Below are positions 5,836-14,697 of a stretch of 34,513 bases of DNA, piece by piece. The stretch is taken from contig DAYE01000002.1 in the NCBI GenBank assembly GCA_002506745.1, positions 1 through 34,513 of the forward strand. Direction: 5' to 3'. Numbering within the stretch: position 1 is the stretch's first letter; each line of letters begins with the position of its first letter. This DNA is from Euryarchaeota archaeon UBA33 (GTDB taxonomy: Archaea > Thermoplasmatota > E2 > DHVEG-1). The position numbers and the translations under genes are program-made. The notes beneath the pieces are model-generated. The model saw nothing but the letters and a program-made list of their open reading frames with translations. It was not told the origin of the DNA and ran no database searches.

Positions 5836-7845
5836 ATGGAAAAGAAAACCACTCAAATAACAGGAATATTGATTGTAAGTCTGCTGGTGTGCGCTAGTCT
5901 TGTGGCAGTGATAACGCTTTCGCCATTAGACAAAGGAGCCTATACCTATAAACTCAACACGTTCCAATCGTATGACGACCTCCGTTCCTTCCTGGAGAAA
6001 CGTTTTACAACTGGAAACCAAGGACGCTCTTACGACTCACCTACTGTCATGTTTTTAAAAGAATCAGGGGTCGCGAATGATGGATCAGCCTTAGGTGGTG
6101 AGGTGCCTCCTTCATATTCAAAGACCAATGTTCAGGTCGCTGGTGTGGACGAACCTGATATCGTAAAAACCGATGGTACCTACCTGTATGTGGTCGCAAA
6201 TCAGACCGTTTATATCATCAGAGCGTACCCGGTGTTCGAAGCAACGATTCTTGCTCAGTTCAGAATAACGAATGTCTCTATCAGTAACATTTTCATCCGT
6301 GGTGACCGCTTGGTGATCTTTGGAAACACTGGTGGTTATTACGGGCATCCTCTTCTCGAAGGTGATATGAAAGTGGGTGCCATCAGCCAGGATAGCTGGT
6401 GGGGCGGTATCTCACAGACCGCAGTCAACGTCTACGACCTCTCCGAACGAGCAGCCCCAGCATTGGTAAAGGAGATCAGGATCGACGGTGGCTACTTCGA
6501 TGCACGTTTGATCGGTGAGTACGTCTACCTGGTCGCAACTGAATATACCTATAACATCCTCTATGCTGTTGATGAGACGAACTATACTCTTAACGTTCCA
6601 CAGATCAGTATTGATAACGAAACCCAAAGCATCCCCGCAGATGACATCTACTACGTTGATGTCCCGGAGCTTTCCGACACCATGACTAATGTGATTTCAT
6701 TGAACCTAGACACCAATGACGTCGTCGAGAAAAGCTTCATGCTTGGAAGCAGCCAAACCATGTATGTGTCACAAAACAACATCTTCCTTGCATCACTCCA
6801 TTACCCCTACTACCCTATGCTCTACAGAACGGGGGCTGAAAGCACAACCGCAGAGGATCAAGAAACAACCATCCTGCATAAGATCTCCATTGACACTGGT
6901 TCGGTTACCTACATCGCACAAGGGGAAGTCCCGGGTCATATCCTAAACCAGTTCTCCATGGATGAGCACAACGGGTTCTTCCGGATCGCAACCACCTCAG
7001 GGAACAACTGGATGGAAGGCTCCCAGACCAGTAACAACATCTACATCCTTGACGACACCCTCGCACAGGTCTCAAAAATAGAGAACATCGCACCTGGTGA
7101 ATCCATCTATGCGGCACGGTTCCTTGGGGACCGCGCATACCTCGTCACCTTCGTTCAGGTGGATCCCCTTTTCTGCATTGATCTATCAGATCCGTATAAC
7201 CCACGGATTCTTGGTGAACTGAAGATCCCAGGTTACTCCGAATACCTGCATCCCTATGATGAGACCCATATCATCGGTATCGGAAAAGAAGTCGACCCCA
7301 GCATCGATGCGGATAAAGTACACACACCAGGAGCAGTATACTATACGGCTATCCTTGGGTTGAAACTCGCTCTCTTCGATGTCAGTGATATCGAACATCC
7401 TGTCGAGGAAGCAAAAATCGTCATTGGAAACAGAGGAACAGACAGTCCCGCTCTCTACGACCACAAAGCGTTCCTCTTTGACCGAGAAAAAGAACTCCTT
7501 ATTATCCCAGTCAGTCTGTACGAGATACCTCAAAATAAATTAGATTCAGTCAATGACACTGGCATCACTCAATTTGAATCCGACTGGGGACAGTTCAGCT
7601 TCCAGGGTGCATACGTCTACCACCTCAGTCTTGAGAACGGCTTTGATTATCAAGGCCGGATCACCCATCAGACCCCTGAACAGATGCAACAGTCAACAGA
7701 TTCCTATTGGTACTGGGGATCCTCCAGCACCGATATCATCAGGACCCTTTACATCGGTGATGTGCTGTACACGATCTCCGACTCGATGGTAAAGATGAAC
7801 AACCTTGGGGATCTCAGCGAGATATCCAGCATCAGCCTCTCGTAG
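5836..7845 (+). CDS. Secreted protein with C-terminal beta-propeller domain (COG4880-like)
   Basis: This 669-residue protein begins with a basic stretch and a hydrophobic segment (about residues 9-28), a signal peptide or membrane anchor, so the bulk should lie outside the cell. Near residue 96 it has NVQVAGVDEPDIVKTDGTYL, the hallmark start of the archaeal/bacterial beta-propeller family distantly related to WD40 repeats. Repeated blade-like strands follow to the C-terminus (for example YLVATEYTYN, RAYLVTFVQVDPLFCIDLSDP, LALFDVSDIEHPVEEAK). No enzymatic residues are recognisable; binding or scaffolding is usual for such proteins but unproven. A GTG at 5827 is in frame, but GTGATC there is better read as the SD for ATG 5836 (spacing 8 from the GG-equivalent position). 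A hairpin and T-rich tract follow the gene. Divergent from the Cas4-like pair. Confidence 0.82.
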   Translation: MEKKTTQITGILIVSLLVCASLVAVITLSPLDKGAYTYKLNTFQSYDDLRSFLEKRFTTGNQGRSYDSPTVMFLKESGVANDGSALGGEVPPSYSKTNVQVAGVDEPDIVKTDGTYLYVVANQTVYIIRAYPVFEATILAQFRITNVSISNIFIRGDRLVIFGNTGGYYGHPLLEGDMKVGAISQDSWWGGISQTAVNVYDLSERAAPALVKEIRIDGGYFDARLIGEYVYLVATEYTYNILYAVDETNYTLNVPQISIDNETQSIPADDIYYVDVPELSDTMTNVISLNLDTNDVVEKSFMLGSSQTMYVSQNNIFLASLHYPYYPMLYRTGAESTTAEDQETTILHKISIDTGSVTYIAQGEVPGHILNQFSMDEHNGFFRIATTSGNNWMEGSQTSNNIYILDDTLAQVSKIENIAPGESIYAARFLGDRAYLVTFVQVDPLFCIDLSDPYNPRILGELKIPGYSEYLHPYDETHIIGIGKEVDPSIDADKVHTPGAVYYTAILGLKLALFDVSDIEHPVEEAKIVIGNRGTDSPALYDHKAFLFDREKELLIIPVSLYEIPQNKLDSVNDTGITQFESDWGQFSFQGAYVYHLSLENGFDYQGRITHQTPEQMQQSTDSYWYWGSSSTDIIRTLYIGDVLYTISDSMVKMNNLGDLSEISSISLS

Positions 7846-7860
7846 TTCATACTGAAGCGC

Positions 7861-7940
7861 AGATGAGAGAGGGAAACCTCCCTTCCTTTCCTCCTTCTCC
7901 TCCCTTCTTCCCTCTCTCCTCACCTTTCTTTTTATTTTTT
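7861..7940 (+). terminator. Long hairpin and T-rich tract after the beta-propeller gene
   Basis: Bases 7865-7875 (GAGAGAGGGAA) pair perfectly with 7908-7918 (TTCCCTCTCTC); after one mismatch two more pairs extend the stem. The ~32-nt loop is almost pure pyrimidine. T-rich sequence with runs of five and six T follows to about 7940. A transcription end is plausible; the C/T-rich loop is unusual. Confidence 0.4.
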
Positions 7941-8031
7941 CAAAGAATGAATTTTCAGAGATGATTACTCGATAAAAGGTCTCCGGAAAACCTTTTAAAT
8001 GACAACGGATGGGGTGTCGTGGGTGTACCAC

Positions 8032-9339
8032 ATGACTACGACACTAGGCATACGACGAGAAGATAAAAACCGCTGGGAACAACGAGTACCCCTCATCCCC
8101 GAGCATATCCTCGAACTACAAAAGAAACATGGGATTAAAACCGTCGTACAACCCTCCAGCATACGCGTCTTCTCGGATACCGACTATCAGAAGGCCGGAG
8201 CCCAGGTACAAGAAAGCCTCGCACCAAGCTCTGTCGTCTTCGCAGTAAAAGAAATCCCTCTAGCCTATTTTGAAAAAGACAAGACCTACGTGTTTTTCTC
8301 CCATACCATCAAAGGACAACAACATAACATGCCGATGTTGAAAAAAATGATTAACATGGGATGCACCTTGATCGATTACGAGCGAATCGTCGATGCAAAA
8401 GGAAAACGATTGGTGTTTTTCGGAAGATATGCTGGCCTTGCTGGCATGGTTGACACGTTATGGACGTTTGGACGACGCTTGCACGCAGAACAGATAGACA
8501 CCCCCTTCAATACGATTAAACAAACAATCCATTACAAGGATCTCGCTGATATAAAAAAACATCTCACGGTTGTAGGAAAAGAAATCAAAACCAAGGGTCT
8601 ACCCTCTTCATTGACACCTCTGATTATCGGATTTACTGGATACGGCCATGTTTCACTCGGGGCGCAAGAAATCCTAGACATTCTACCTGTGGAAGAGATA
8701 CAGCCCCAGGATATCGAATCCATTGGTGAAAACCCCTCGAACAAGGTGATCTATAAGGTGGTGTTCAAAGAAGAACACATGGTAGAACCAACAACCGCTG
8801 GGAAGAAATTCGATTTGCAAGATTACTATCAGCATCCGGCGGGGTATCGCTCAACCTTCGAACAATACATCCCCTCGCTTTCCATCCTCATGAATTGCAT
8901 CTTCTGGAGCGCCCAATATCCCCGTCTTCTCACAAAACAATTTACAAAAGAACGGTTTGGCAAGAAAGAAAAACCACGTCTGAAGATCATCGGCGACATC
9001 AGCGCGGATGTCAACGGTGCGATCGAGTTTACCGAGAAAACAACATCCCCAGATAACCCTGTCTTTGTATACAACCCAACCACCAATACAATCAAGGATG
9101 GATACGAAGGCTACGGTATCGTCGTGATGGCAGTGGATAACCTTCCCTGTGAACTACCCAAGGAATCCTCAGAGTCGTTCAGTGAGATCCTCTCCCGTTT
9201 CGTGCCTGAGATTATGAGCGCTGATTTCACCGCACCAGATTTTGAAACAATCGCGTTACCTGCTGAGATAAAAAATGCGGTGGTCCTGTATCAAGGGAAG
9301 TTGACACCCGCGTATCAGTACATCAACAAATATTTATAA
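8032..9339 (+). CDS. Lysine-2-oxoglutarate reductase (saccharopine-forming; AASS N-terminal half)
   Basis: The 435-residue protein corresponds to the N-terminal lysine-ketoglutarate reductase half of the eukaryotic bifunctional aminoadipate semialdehyde synthase. It opens with LGIRREDKNRWEQRVPLIPE, the alanine-dehydrogenase/PNT-like N-terminus typical of this enzyme, and continues with FSHTIKGQQHNMPML, LIDYERIVDAKGKRLVFFG and a nucleotide-binding segment near IIGFTGYGHVSLGAQEIL. It should condense lysine with 2-oxoglutarate to saccharopine using NAD(P)H, or run in reverse. An in-frame ATG at 7999 exists, but it overlaps a TATA-like TTTTAAAT; ATG 8032 follows a GGGTG SD by 6 nt and fits the family N-terminus. 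The saccharopine dehydrogenase gene follows after 50 nt. Direction of flux (degradation or synthesis) is not decided by sequence. Confidence 0.85.
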   Translation: MTTTLGIRREDKNRWEQRVPLIPEHILELQKKHGIKTVVQPSSIRVFSDTDYQKAGAQVQESLAPSSVVFAVKEIPLAYFEKDKTYVFFSHTIKGQQHNMPMLKKMINMGCTLIDYERIVDAKGKRLVFFGRYAGLAGMVDTLWTFGRRLHAEQIDTPFNTIKQTIHYKDLADIKKHLTVVGKEIKTKGLPSSLTPLIIGFTGYGHVSLGAQEILDILPVEEIQPQDIESIGENPSNKVIYKVVFKEEHMVEPTTAGKKFDLQDYYQHPAGYRSTFEQYIPSLSILMNCIFWSAQYPRLLTKQFTKERFGKKEKPRLKIIGDISADVNGAIEFTEKTTSPDNPVFVYNPTTNTIKDGYEGYGIVVMAVDNLPCELPKESSESFSEILSRFVPEIMSADFTAPDFETIALPAEIKNAVVLYQGKLTPAYQYINKYL

Positions 9340-9389
9340 GGTCATTTGTTTCGCTGCATTGACCTTTTCCAATCATGGGGGCAAAAAAG

Positions 9390-10712
9390 ATGAAAACAAT
9401 ACTTGTCTTAGGCGCAGGCATGGTATCACGACCGATGATTCGATACCTGTTAGATCAACCTGATTATCATGTGATCATGGCGAGCAGAACCGTCAGCAAA
9501 GCAGAACAGATGATCGATGGAAACCCGAAGGGAGAAGCATTTTCATTAGATGTCAACGACGATAAAAAAGTAGACGATCTAATCTCCAAAGCAGACGTTG
9601 TAGTCAGTCTCTTGCCATATGCCTATCATGTGAAGGTCGCAGAGATGTGTATAAAACATAAGAAACAGATGATCACCACATCCTATGTCAGCGATGCGAT
9701 GCGGGCTCTTGACAAGAAAGCGAAGGCGGCAGGTATCCTTATCCTGAATGAATGTGGTCTGGACCCAGGTATCGACCATATGTCAGCAATGCGGATCATT
9801 CATACCATCGAAAAGAACAAAGGAAAAGTCATCAGCTTTAAATCAACCACCGGTGCGTTACCATCCCATGAGGCGAACAACAACCCATTCGGATACAAGT
9901 TCTCATGGTCACCACGAGGTGTTCTCCTCGCATCTCGGAATTCAGCCAAATGGCTTGAGAACGGAAAAGAAGTCTCCATCCCTGGTGAACAACTGTTTGA
10001 AAACTACTATTTACAGGATATCAAAGGAACCGGAGCATTTGAAAACTATCCGAACCGTAATTCCATACCCTACAAAGAAATATATGGTTTGAAAAACGCA
10101 AAAACTGTCTATCGTGGGACCTTCAGGTTAACTGGATGGTGCGAAACCATCAGAGCGATCGTTGCTCTTGGCTGGTTAAACGACGAACCACTCAAAGGCT
10201 TTATTGGGAAAACGTATGGGGACCTCACGAGGCATCTCATCGGTGCGAAACCAAAGGATGCTCTTCCTCTTACGACCGCACTGTATCTTGGTCTTAAACC
10301 CTATGCTGCGATCATTAAACGACTTGAATGGCTCGGCTTGTTTGGAAATGAACTACTACCGAAAGATAAGAACAATCCCTTAGATTATCTCAACGTAATG
10401 ACCTTACAAAAGATGTCCATGGGTCCTCATGAGCGAGACATGGTCATCATGCACCATGAGTTCATCGCAGAGTATCCCTCTAAAAAGGAGTATGTCACCT
10501 CAACGTTGGTTGATTATGGTATCCCCGATGGTGACACCTCTGTTGCCCGCACTGTAGCGCTGCCCGCTGCTATTGCAGTGAAAATAATCCTGAACAAACA
10601 AATCACCTTGACTGGCGTTCATATTCCGGTCATCCCTGAAATCTATAACCCGATCTTAGATGAACTCGAAGAGATAGGTATCATATTCAAGGAGAAAACA
10701 GAGTCATTATAG
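9390..10712 (+). CDS. Saccharopine dehydrogenase (AASS C-terminal half type)
   Basis: This 440-residue protein matches the glutamate-forming saccharopine dehydrogenase half of aminoadipate semialdehyde synthase. Its N-terminus MKTILVLGAGMVSRPMIRYL is a Rossmann nucleotide-binding site, followed by ADVVVSLLPYAYHVKVAEMC, LNECGLDPGIDHMSAM and SFKSTTGALPSHEANNNPFGYKFSWSP-type segments conserved in the family (the last spans about residues 149-175). It should oxidise saccharopine to 2-aminoadipate semialdehyde plus glutamate with NAD(P)+. An ATG at 9375 is in frame, but GGGGG at 9377-9381 is a good SD for ATG 9390. Order and polarity match the fused eukaryotic protein, so the two archaeal genes look like the unfused version. 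Lysine 6-aminotransferase follows about 100 nt downstream. Confidence 0.87.
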   Translation: MKTILVLGAGMVSRPMIRYLLDQPDYHVIMASRTVSKAEQMIDGNPKGEAFSLDVNDDKKVDDLISKADVVVSLLPYAYHVKVAEMCIKHKKQMITTSYVSDAMRALDKKAKAAGILILNECGLDPGIDHMSAMRIIHTIEKNKGKVISFKSTTGALPSHEANNNPFGYKFSWSPRGVLLASRNSAKWLENGKEVSIPGEQLFENYYLQDIKGTGAFENYPNRNSIPYKEIYGLKNAKTVYRGTFRLTGWCETIRAIVALGWLNDEPLKGFIGKTYGDLTRHLIGAKPKDALPLTTALYLGLKPYAAIIKRLEWLGLFGNELLPKDKNNPLDYLNVMTLQKMSMGPHERDMVIMHHEFIAEYPSKKEYVTSTLVDYGIPDGDTSVARTVALPAAIAVKIILNKQITLTGVHIPVIPEIYNPILDELEEIGIIFKEKTESL

Positions 10713-10813
10713 AATTCGTATTCTTCAAATAACCAGAAGACCGATATTATTTTATAACACGGAAAGATTCCGCTCAAACAGAGAATAATCCTATTTTAAG
10801 GAGTAATGATCGT

Positions 10814-12130
10814 ATGACGATGAAACCAACAGATGTTCACGCAACACTTGGAAAATACATGCTTGCAGACGGATTCGACCTAGTCTTGGATCTCAAAAAA
10901 AGTAAAGGATGCAGGATCTACGACTCCCGGACCGGAAAATATTTCCTTGATGGTTTCTCGTTTTTCGCAACTGCACCCCTCGGATGCAACCATCCTGCGA
11001 TGACCACACCGGATTTTATAAAAAAAATGGGGGAAATCGCAGTCAACAACCCCACGAACTCTGATGTGTACACTGTTGAGATGGCTGAATTTGTCGACAG
11101 CTTCGCGAAGCACGCGATGCCAAAGCATTTCCATCACCTCTTCTTTATCGCGGGAGGTGCACTTGCGATAGAAAACGGTATCAAAACCGCGTTTGATTGG
11201 AAGATACGGAAAAATCTGGCCCGCGGCCTTGGAAAGAAAGGTAGACAAGTCATCCATTTCAAAGACGCGTTCCACGGTAGAACTGGCTACACCCTCTCCA
11301 TGACGAATACCTTTAACATGAACAAAACAAAATATTTCACGAAATTCAACTGGCCACGGATCGACAACCCAATGGTTCGATTCCCTCTCACTGACGCAAA
11401 TCTCAAAGATGTTCAGGAACGAGAACGACTTGCGGTCACCCAGATACGGGAAGCGATTGCGCAGAATCCTGACGATATCGCTGCTCTTATTATAGAACCG
11501 ATCCAAGGTGAAGGTGGGGATAACCACTTCCGGAAAGAATTCTTCCAGAAGCTTCGACAGCTCTGTGATGAGCATGAGATGATGTTCATCGTCGATGAGA
11601 TACAATGCGGTGTCGGGCTTACAGGGAAGATGTGGGCGTATCAGCATTATGATTTCGAACCAGATATCCTTGCGTTTGGGAAGAAGACACAGGTCTGTGG
11701 TATCATGGTCAGTGATCGCGTTGATGAAGTAAAAGACAACGTGTTTGCTGTGCCAAGCAGATTGAACTCTACTTGGGGTGGCAACCTTGTCGACATGGTC
11801 CGCTGCCAGAAATACCTTGAGATCATCGAGGAGGAACATCTCGTGAAAAACGCGGAGATTCAAGGGAAACGCTTGCTTCAGGGATTAGAGGCAATTGAGA
11901 AGAAATATCCGCAGAAGATCTCCAATGCTCGTGGAAAGGGTCTGATGTGCGCCTTTGATTTAGCAACACCTGAGCAACGAGATACACTTCAAGGAAAAAT
12001 ATATTCGAATGGACTTCTTGTTCTGACCTGCGGGTCTGTTACTATACGATTCCGGCCACCATTGAATATCTCCTCTGAAGAAATTGACGAGACATTGGCA
12101 ATCGTGGAAAAAACAATCAAAGCTTTCTAA
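10814..12130 (+). CDS. lat: L-lysine 6-aminotransferase (class III PLP aminotransferase)
   Basis: This 438-residue class III aminotransferase closely resembles the lysine epsilon-aminotransferases of actinobacteria: MLADGFDLVLDLKKSKG at 16-32, FSFFATAPLGCNHPAM at 48-63, NSDVYTVEMAEFVDSF at 82-97 and HLFFIAGGALAIEN at 108-121. The PLP-binding aspartate is in FIVDEIQCGVG (Asp261) and the Schiff-base lysine is in AFGKKTQVCG (Lys290 or Lys291). It should move the epsilon-amino group of lysine to 2-oxoglutarate, giving 2-aminoadipate semialdehyde (cyclising to piperideine-6-carboxylate). That is the same product as the two preceding enzymes together. GGAG lies 10 nt before the ATG. The 101-nt gap upstream holds a weak TATA-like TTTTATAA, so it may have its own promoter. 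Ornithine or GABA aminotransferase is less likely given these motifs. Confidence 0.87.
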   Translation: MTMKPTDVHATLGKYMLADGFDLVLDLKKSKGCRIYDSRTGKYFLDGFSFFATAPLGCNHPAMTTPDFIKKMGEIAVNNPTNSDVYTVEMAEFVDSFAKHAMPKHFHHLFFIAGGALAIENGIKTAFDWKIRKNLARGLGKKGRQVIHFKDAFHGRTGYTLSMTNTFNMNKTKYFTKFNWPRIDNPMVRFPLTDANLKDVQERERLAVTQIREAIAQNPDDIAALIIEPIQGEGGDNHFRKEFFQKLRQLCDEHEMMFIVDEIQCGVGLTGKMWAYQHYDFEPDILAFGKKTQVCGIMVSDRVDEVKDNVFAVPSRLNSTWGGNLVDMVRCQKYLEIIEEEHLVKNAEIQGKRLLQGLEAIEKKYPQKISNARGKGLMCAFDLATPEQRDTLQGKIYSNGLLVLTCGSVTIRFRPPLNISSEEIDETLAIVEKTIKAF

Positions 12131-12135
12131 AAGAA

Positions 12136-13788
12136 TCAAAGAGATATCTTTTCCTTCATATACGGGATGATATCCTGTATTTTTATCCTTTCTTGTTTGG
12201 TGGTATCACGATTCCTAACAGTCACCTGGTTGTCGTTCAATGAGTCGTGATCGATCGTGATGCAAAATGGTGTTCCTATCTCATCCATGCGTGCATAGCG
12301 TCGCCCGATCGTCCCGCTTTCGTCATAGAATGTGCTGATCCCTGCTTTTCTCAGATCCCTGTCAAGTATTTTAGCTATCTTGATGAGGTTCTCATCACCA
12401 ATCAACGGAAAGACCCCGGCTTTAATAGGTGCGACCTTAGGATTTAGTTTCAATATCGTGTATTCATCCTCTTTCTTCTTCTCCTCGACATAGTTATGCT
12501 CAAGGAGGAAATACAGGATCCGATCAATCCCATACGATGGCTCGATGACATGGGGGACGAATTTCTCACCCGTCTGTTTTTCTTTGATATCCACGATCTC
12601 GTAGCATTCTTTTGGGATATCGATGGATTCTCCATCGATGGTGACCGTGATTTTCTTTACTGTTGCTGCATCCATCTGCTCCAGTTGTTCTTTAATCTTC
12701 CCTGCTTTCCCACCGAACCGAGGGCCAAGTACGTTCATTTTAGGAATCACTTTTTTCGTGACGACTTCTCGTGGTTGTTCAAACGCGCGTAACGCGTACA
12801 TATCCACCCCTGAGGATTCGATATGTGCGTTAAGGTCATATGCGGAACGGTCAGCGATCCCGACGCATTCGACCCAACCGAATCGTTCACTGTACAGTTC
12901 AGCATCCCAGCATTCAGCCGCATAATGTGCTAGCTCGTTTGCTGCATGTTTCCGGAATCGGAACTTCTTCGGGTCCACGCCCGCTGTGAACAGAAATTCC
13001 TGGGTGAGATACATATAGTATGCCAACGCCTGATTGTTGATGATTTTCTTTTTCACCGCATCAGCGACCGATACTTTCAGTTCTTTTTCATTATCATATA
13101 AGAATAATTCCTTTTCTTTGATTAAGTCAAAAAATGGATGGGTCTTATCTTTGGGGTCGAAGAACACCTCTGCTTCTGCCATGGAGAACTCTCTCTGGCG
13201 AAGTGTTCCTTGCCGTGGGGAGATCTCGTTCCGATATCCTCTTCCGATCTGGACGACCCCAAACGGCAGCCTCTTCCTGCCATATTGGTACAGCAGATGG
13301 AAGTTCGTAAAAATCCCCTGAGCGGTCTCCGGTCGTAAGAACGCTTTCCTTCCTTCACCGATACCGATGGTCGTTGAAAACATCAGATTGACCGGATGAG
13401 CATCATGTAATTCAGCTTTACAGGTCGGGCAGATGATCTGGTTTTCTTTTACCGCTTGCTCGACTGACACGCCATTCTCGATGATATCCTCGACCTTGTA
13501 GGACCGTTTACAGCGACTGCAGTCGACGGTAAGATCGGTGAATTCCTCCACATGCCCGGATGCTTTGAGGACTTCATATAAGGTTATTGTCGGTGTAATA
13601 ATCTCGACACAATTATCCTTTAAAAGATAAAATGATCTCCAGAGGTTCTCGATATTGTTTTTCAATTGAGAACCCAGCGGCCCGTAATCATAGAAACCTG
13701 CGATACCACCATAGATTTCAAATGATGGATAGATAAATCCTCTGCGTTTGGCCACCATCATGATCTTATCGTAGATATCTTGAGGCAT
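12136..13788 (-). CDS. glyS: Glycyl-tRNA synthetase, archaeal/eukaryotic type
   Basis: This 550-residue class II synthetase charges tRNA-Gly. Motif 2 is clear as GRGYRNEISPRQGTLRQREF near residues 182-201, and the N-terminal RRGFIYPSFEIYGGIAGFYDYGPLG is the family signature (seen in two consecutive stretches at 15-39). Cysteine pairs C90/C93 and C120/C123 flank an insertion and look like the zinc knuckle of archaeal enzymes. The C-terminal anticodon-binding domain includes PIKAGVFPLIGDENL and FYDESGTIGRRYARMDEIGTPF-like sequence. Length is normal. It is the downstream member of a minus-strand group with a CBS-domain protein and an amidohydrolase, and converges on the lysine aminotransferase gene with 5 nt between stops. 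Confidence 0.96.
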   Translation of the reverse strand: MPQDIYDKIMMVAKRRGFIYPSFEIYGGIAGFYDYGPLGSQLKNNIENLWRSFYLLKDNCVEIITPTITLYEVLKASGHVEEFTDLTVDCSRCKRSYKVEDIIENGVSVEQAVKENQIICPTCKAELHDAHPVNLMFSTTIGIGEGRKAFLRPETAQGIFTNFHLLYQYGRKRLPFGVVQIGRGYRNEISPRQGTLRQREFSMAEAEVFFDPKDKTHPFFDLIKEKELFLYDNEKELKVSVADAVKKKIINNQALAYYMYLTQEFLFTAGVDPKKFRFRKHAANELAHYAAECWDAELYSERFGWVECVGIADRSAYDLNAHIESSGVDMYALRAFEQPREVVTKKVIPKMNVLGPRFGGKAGKIKEQLEQMDAATVKKITVTIDGESIDIPKECYEIVDIKEKQTGEKFVPHVIEPSYGIDRILYFLLEHNYVEEKKKEDEYTILKLNPKVAPIKAGVFPLIGDENLIKIAKILDRDLRKAGISTFYDESGTIGRRYARMDEIGTPFCITIDHDSLNDNQVTVRNRDTTKQERIKIQDIIPYMKEKISL

Positions 13789-13821
13789 CAGCGGAAGTCT
13801 CCAACGTTAGAAAAAGGGAAT

Positions 13822-14676
13822 TCATTTGGAGGATTTAAACATGCATGCCATCAGATCGATATCGGTCACCATTCCCAGCAGTTTGTTTTCAGGGGTGACC
13901 ACGGGGACATGGCTGATTTTGTTTTTAATCATCTTGCGAGCGATTTCAGAGATCGGGTCGTTCTTGTATGCTTTTATGACATTTGTTATCATGATTTCTT
14001 TGACCGCGACAGGGGGAAGATCGACTTTTGTTGTCGAATAATACAAGCGGATCGTGTCCCTGATTCCTTCCCAGGTCCATTCATCCTCATCGCCACCCAT
14101 GCCAAGGTTCGTCTGCGACACACTTTCTTTTATATGACTGAGTTTGAACAGATCACCTTCGCTGACGATACCACCAAGCTCACATTCTTTGTTCAGGATT
14201 GGGAGCGCGGTTTCGCTGGTGACATTAATAATCTCCATGATTATCGTAATCGGAGTCTCTTGGTACACGGGGACAAGGTTTCTTGTGAAATAATTATCTA
14301 CAATATCGTCATAGGATTCATCCAAGGCTTTGAGGATGTCTGTCGGACTGATGATGCCGACCAGATTCTTCCGTTTGTCAATCACAGGGAGACCATGGAT
14401 CCGGTTTTCATAAAGAAGTTTTGCTGCTGCAGATAAGTCATCATCTTTCATAACAGTGTATGGTTTGGTACTCATGATTAACGCGATTTGTTCCTCATCA
14501 GGGTTTTTGAAAATATCAGAACGAGTCAGAACACCGGCGACTTTCTTTGTGTCTTTCTTTAGAATCGGCATGCCGGAGACATTATTTTTTGCCAGAATCT
14601 TCAATGCTTCTCGTATGGTACCTGGCACGTATCCTACAACTAACTCTTTTGACATCGCGTTTTCTACTTTCATCAT
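13822..14676 (-). CDS. Four-CBS-domain protein
   Basis: This 284-residue protein is made of four CBS repeats (two Bateman modules) with no catalytic domain. Repeat hallmarks are LAKNNVSGMPILKKDTKKVAGVL, LLYENRIHGLPVIDKRKNLVGI, a weaker third repeat around ETALPILNKECELGGIVSEGDL, and MIKNKISHVPVVTPENKLLGMV. Such modules usually sense adenine nucleotides or S-adenosylmethionine and regulate a partner. A glycine/aspartate-rich linker (NLGMGGDEDEWTWEG) separates repeats three and four. The start is ATG 14676 or the adjacent ATG 14673, with GAGAGGGA upstream. It lies 21 nt after the amidohydrolase stop and 33 nt before the glycyl-tRNA synthetase start, suggesting co-transcription. The ligand and target are unknown. 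Confidence 0.85.
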   Translation of the reverse strand: MMKVENAMSKELVVGYVPGTIREALKILAKNNVSGMPILKKDTKKVAGVLTRSDIFKNPDEEQIALIMSTKPYTVMKDDDLSAAAKLLYENRIHGLPVIDKRKNLVGIISPTDILKALDESYDDIVDNYFTRNLVPVYQETPITIIMEIINVTSETALPILNKECELGGIVSEGDLFKLSHIKESVSQTNLGMGGDEDEWTWEGIRDTIRLYYSTTKVDLPPVAVKEIMITNVIKAYKNDPISEIARKMIKNKISHVPVVTPENKLLGMVTDIDLMACMFKSSK

Positions 14677-14697
14677 TGTTGTCCCTCTCGTCCCTAC

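Noticed and set aside
7693..8031. Minus-strand frame with a Lys/Arg/Glu-rich stretch over 7850-7940
   Set aside because: The basic/acidic run is just the complement of the pyrimidine-rich hairpin region; the rest overlaps the propeller gene.
9375..9389. Upstream ATG as start of saccharopine dehydrogenase
   Set aside because: The G-run within these codons is a better SD for the ATG at 9390, which also gives the normal Rossmann N-terminus.
10759..10771. Short inverted repeat CGGAA-AGA-TTCCG before the lysine aminotransferase gene
   Set aside because: Five base pairs with a 3-nt loop is too short to claim an operator or terminator without comparative support.
10880..11863. Long open frame (327 codons) on the minus strand inside the lysine aminotransferase gene
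   Set aside because: It is the antisense of a well-conserved enzyme gene; the translation shows no family features and is explained by codon bias of the real gene.
13780..14436. Open frame of 218 codons on the plus strand opposite the CBS-domain gene
   Set aside because: The minus-strand CBS repeats are clear; the plus-strand translation has no recognisable domain, no SD and no promoter context.
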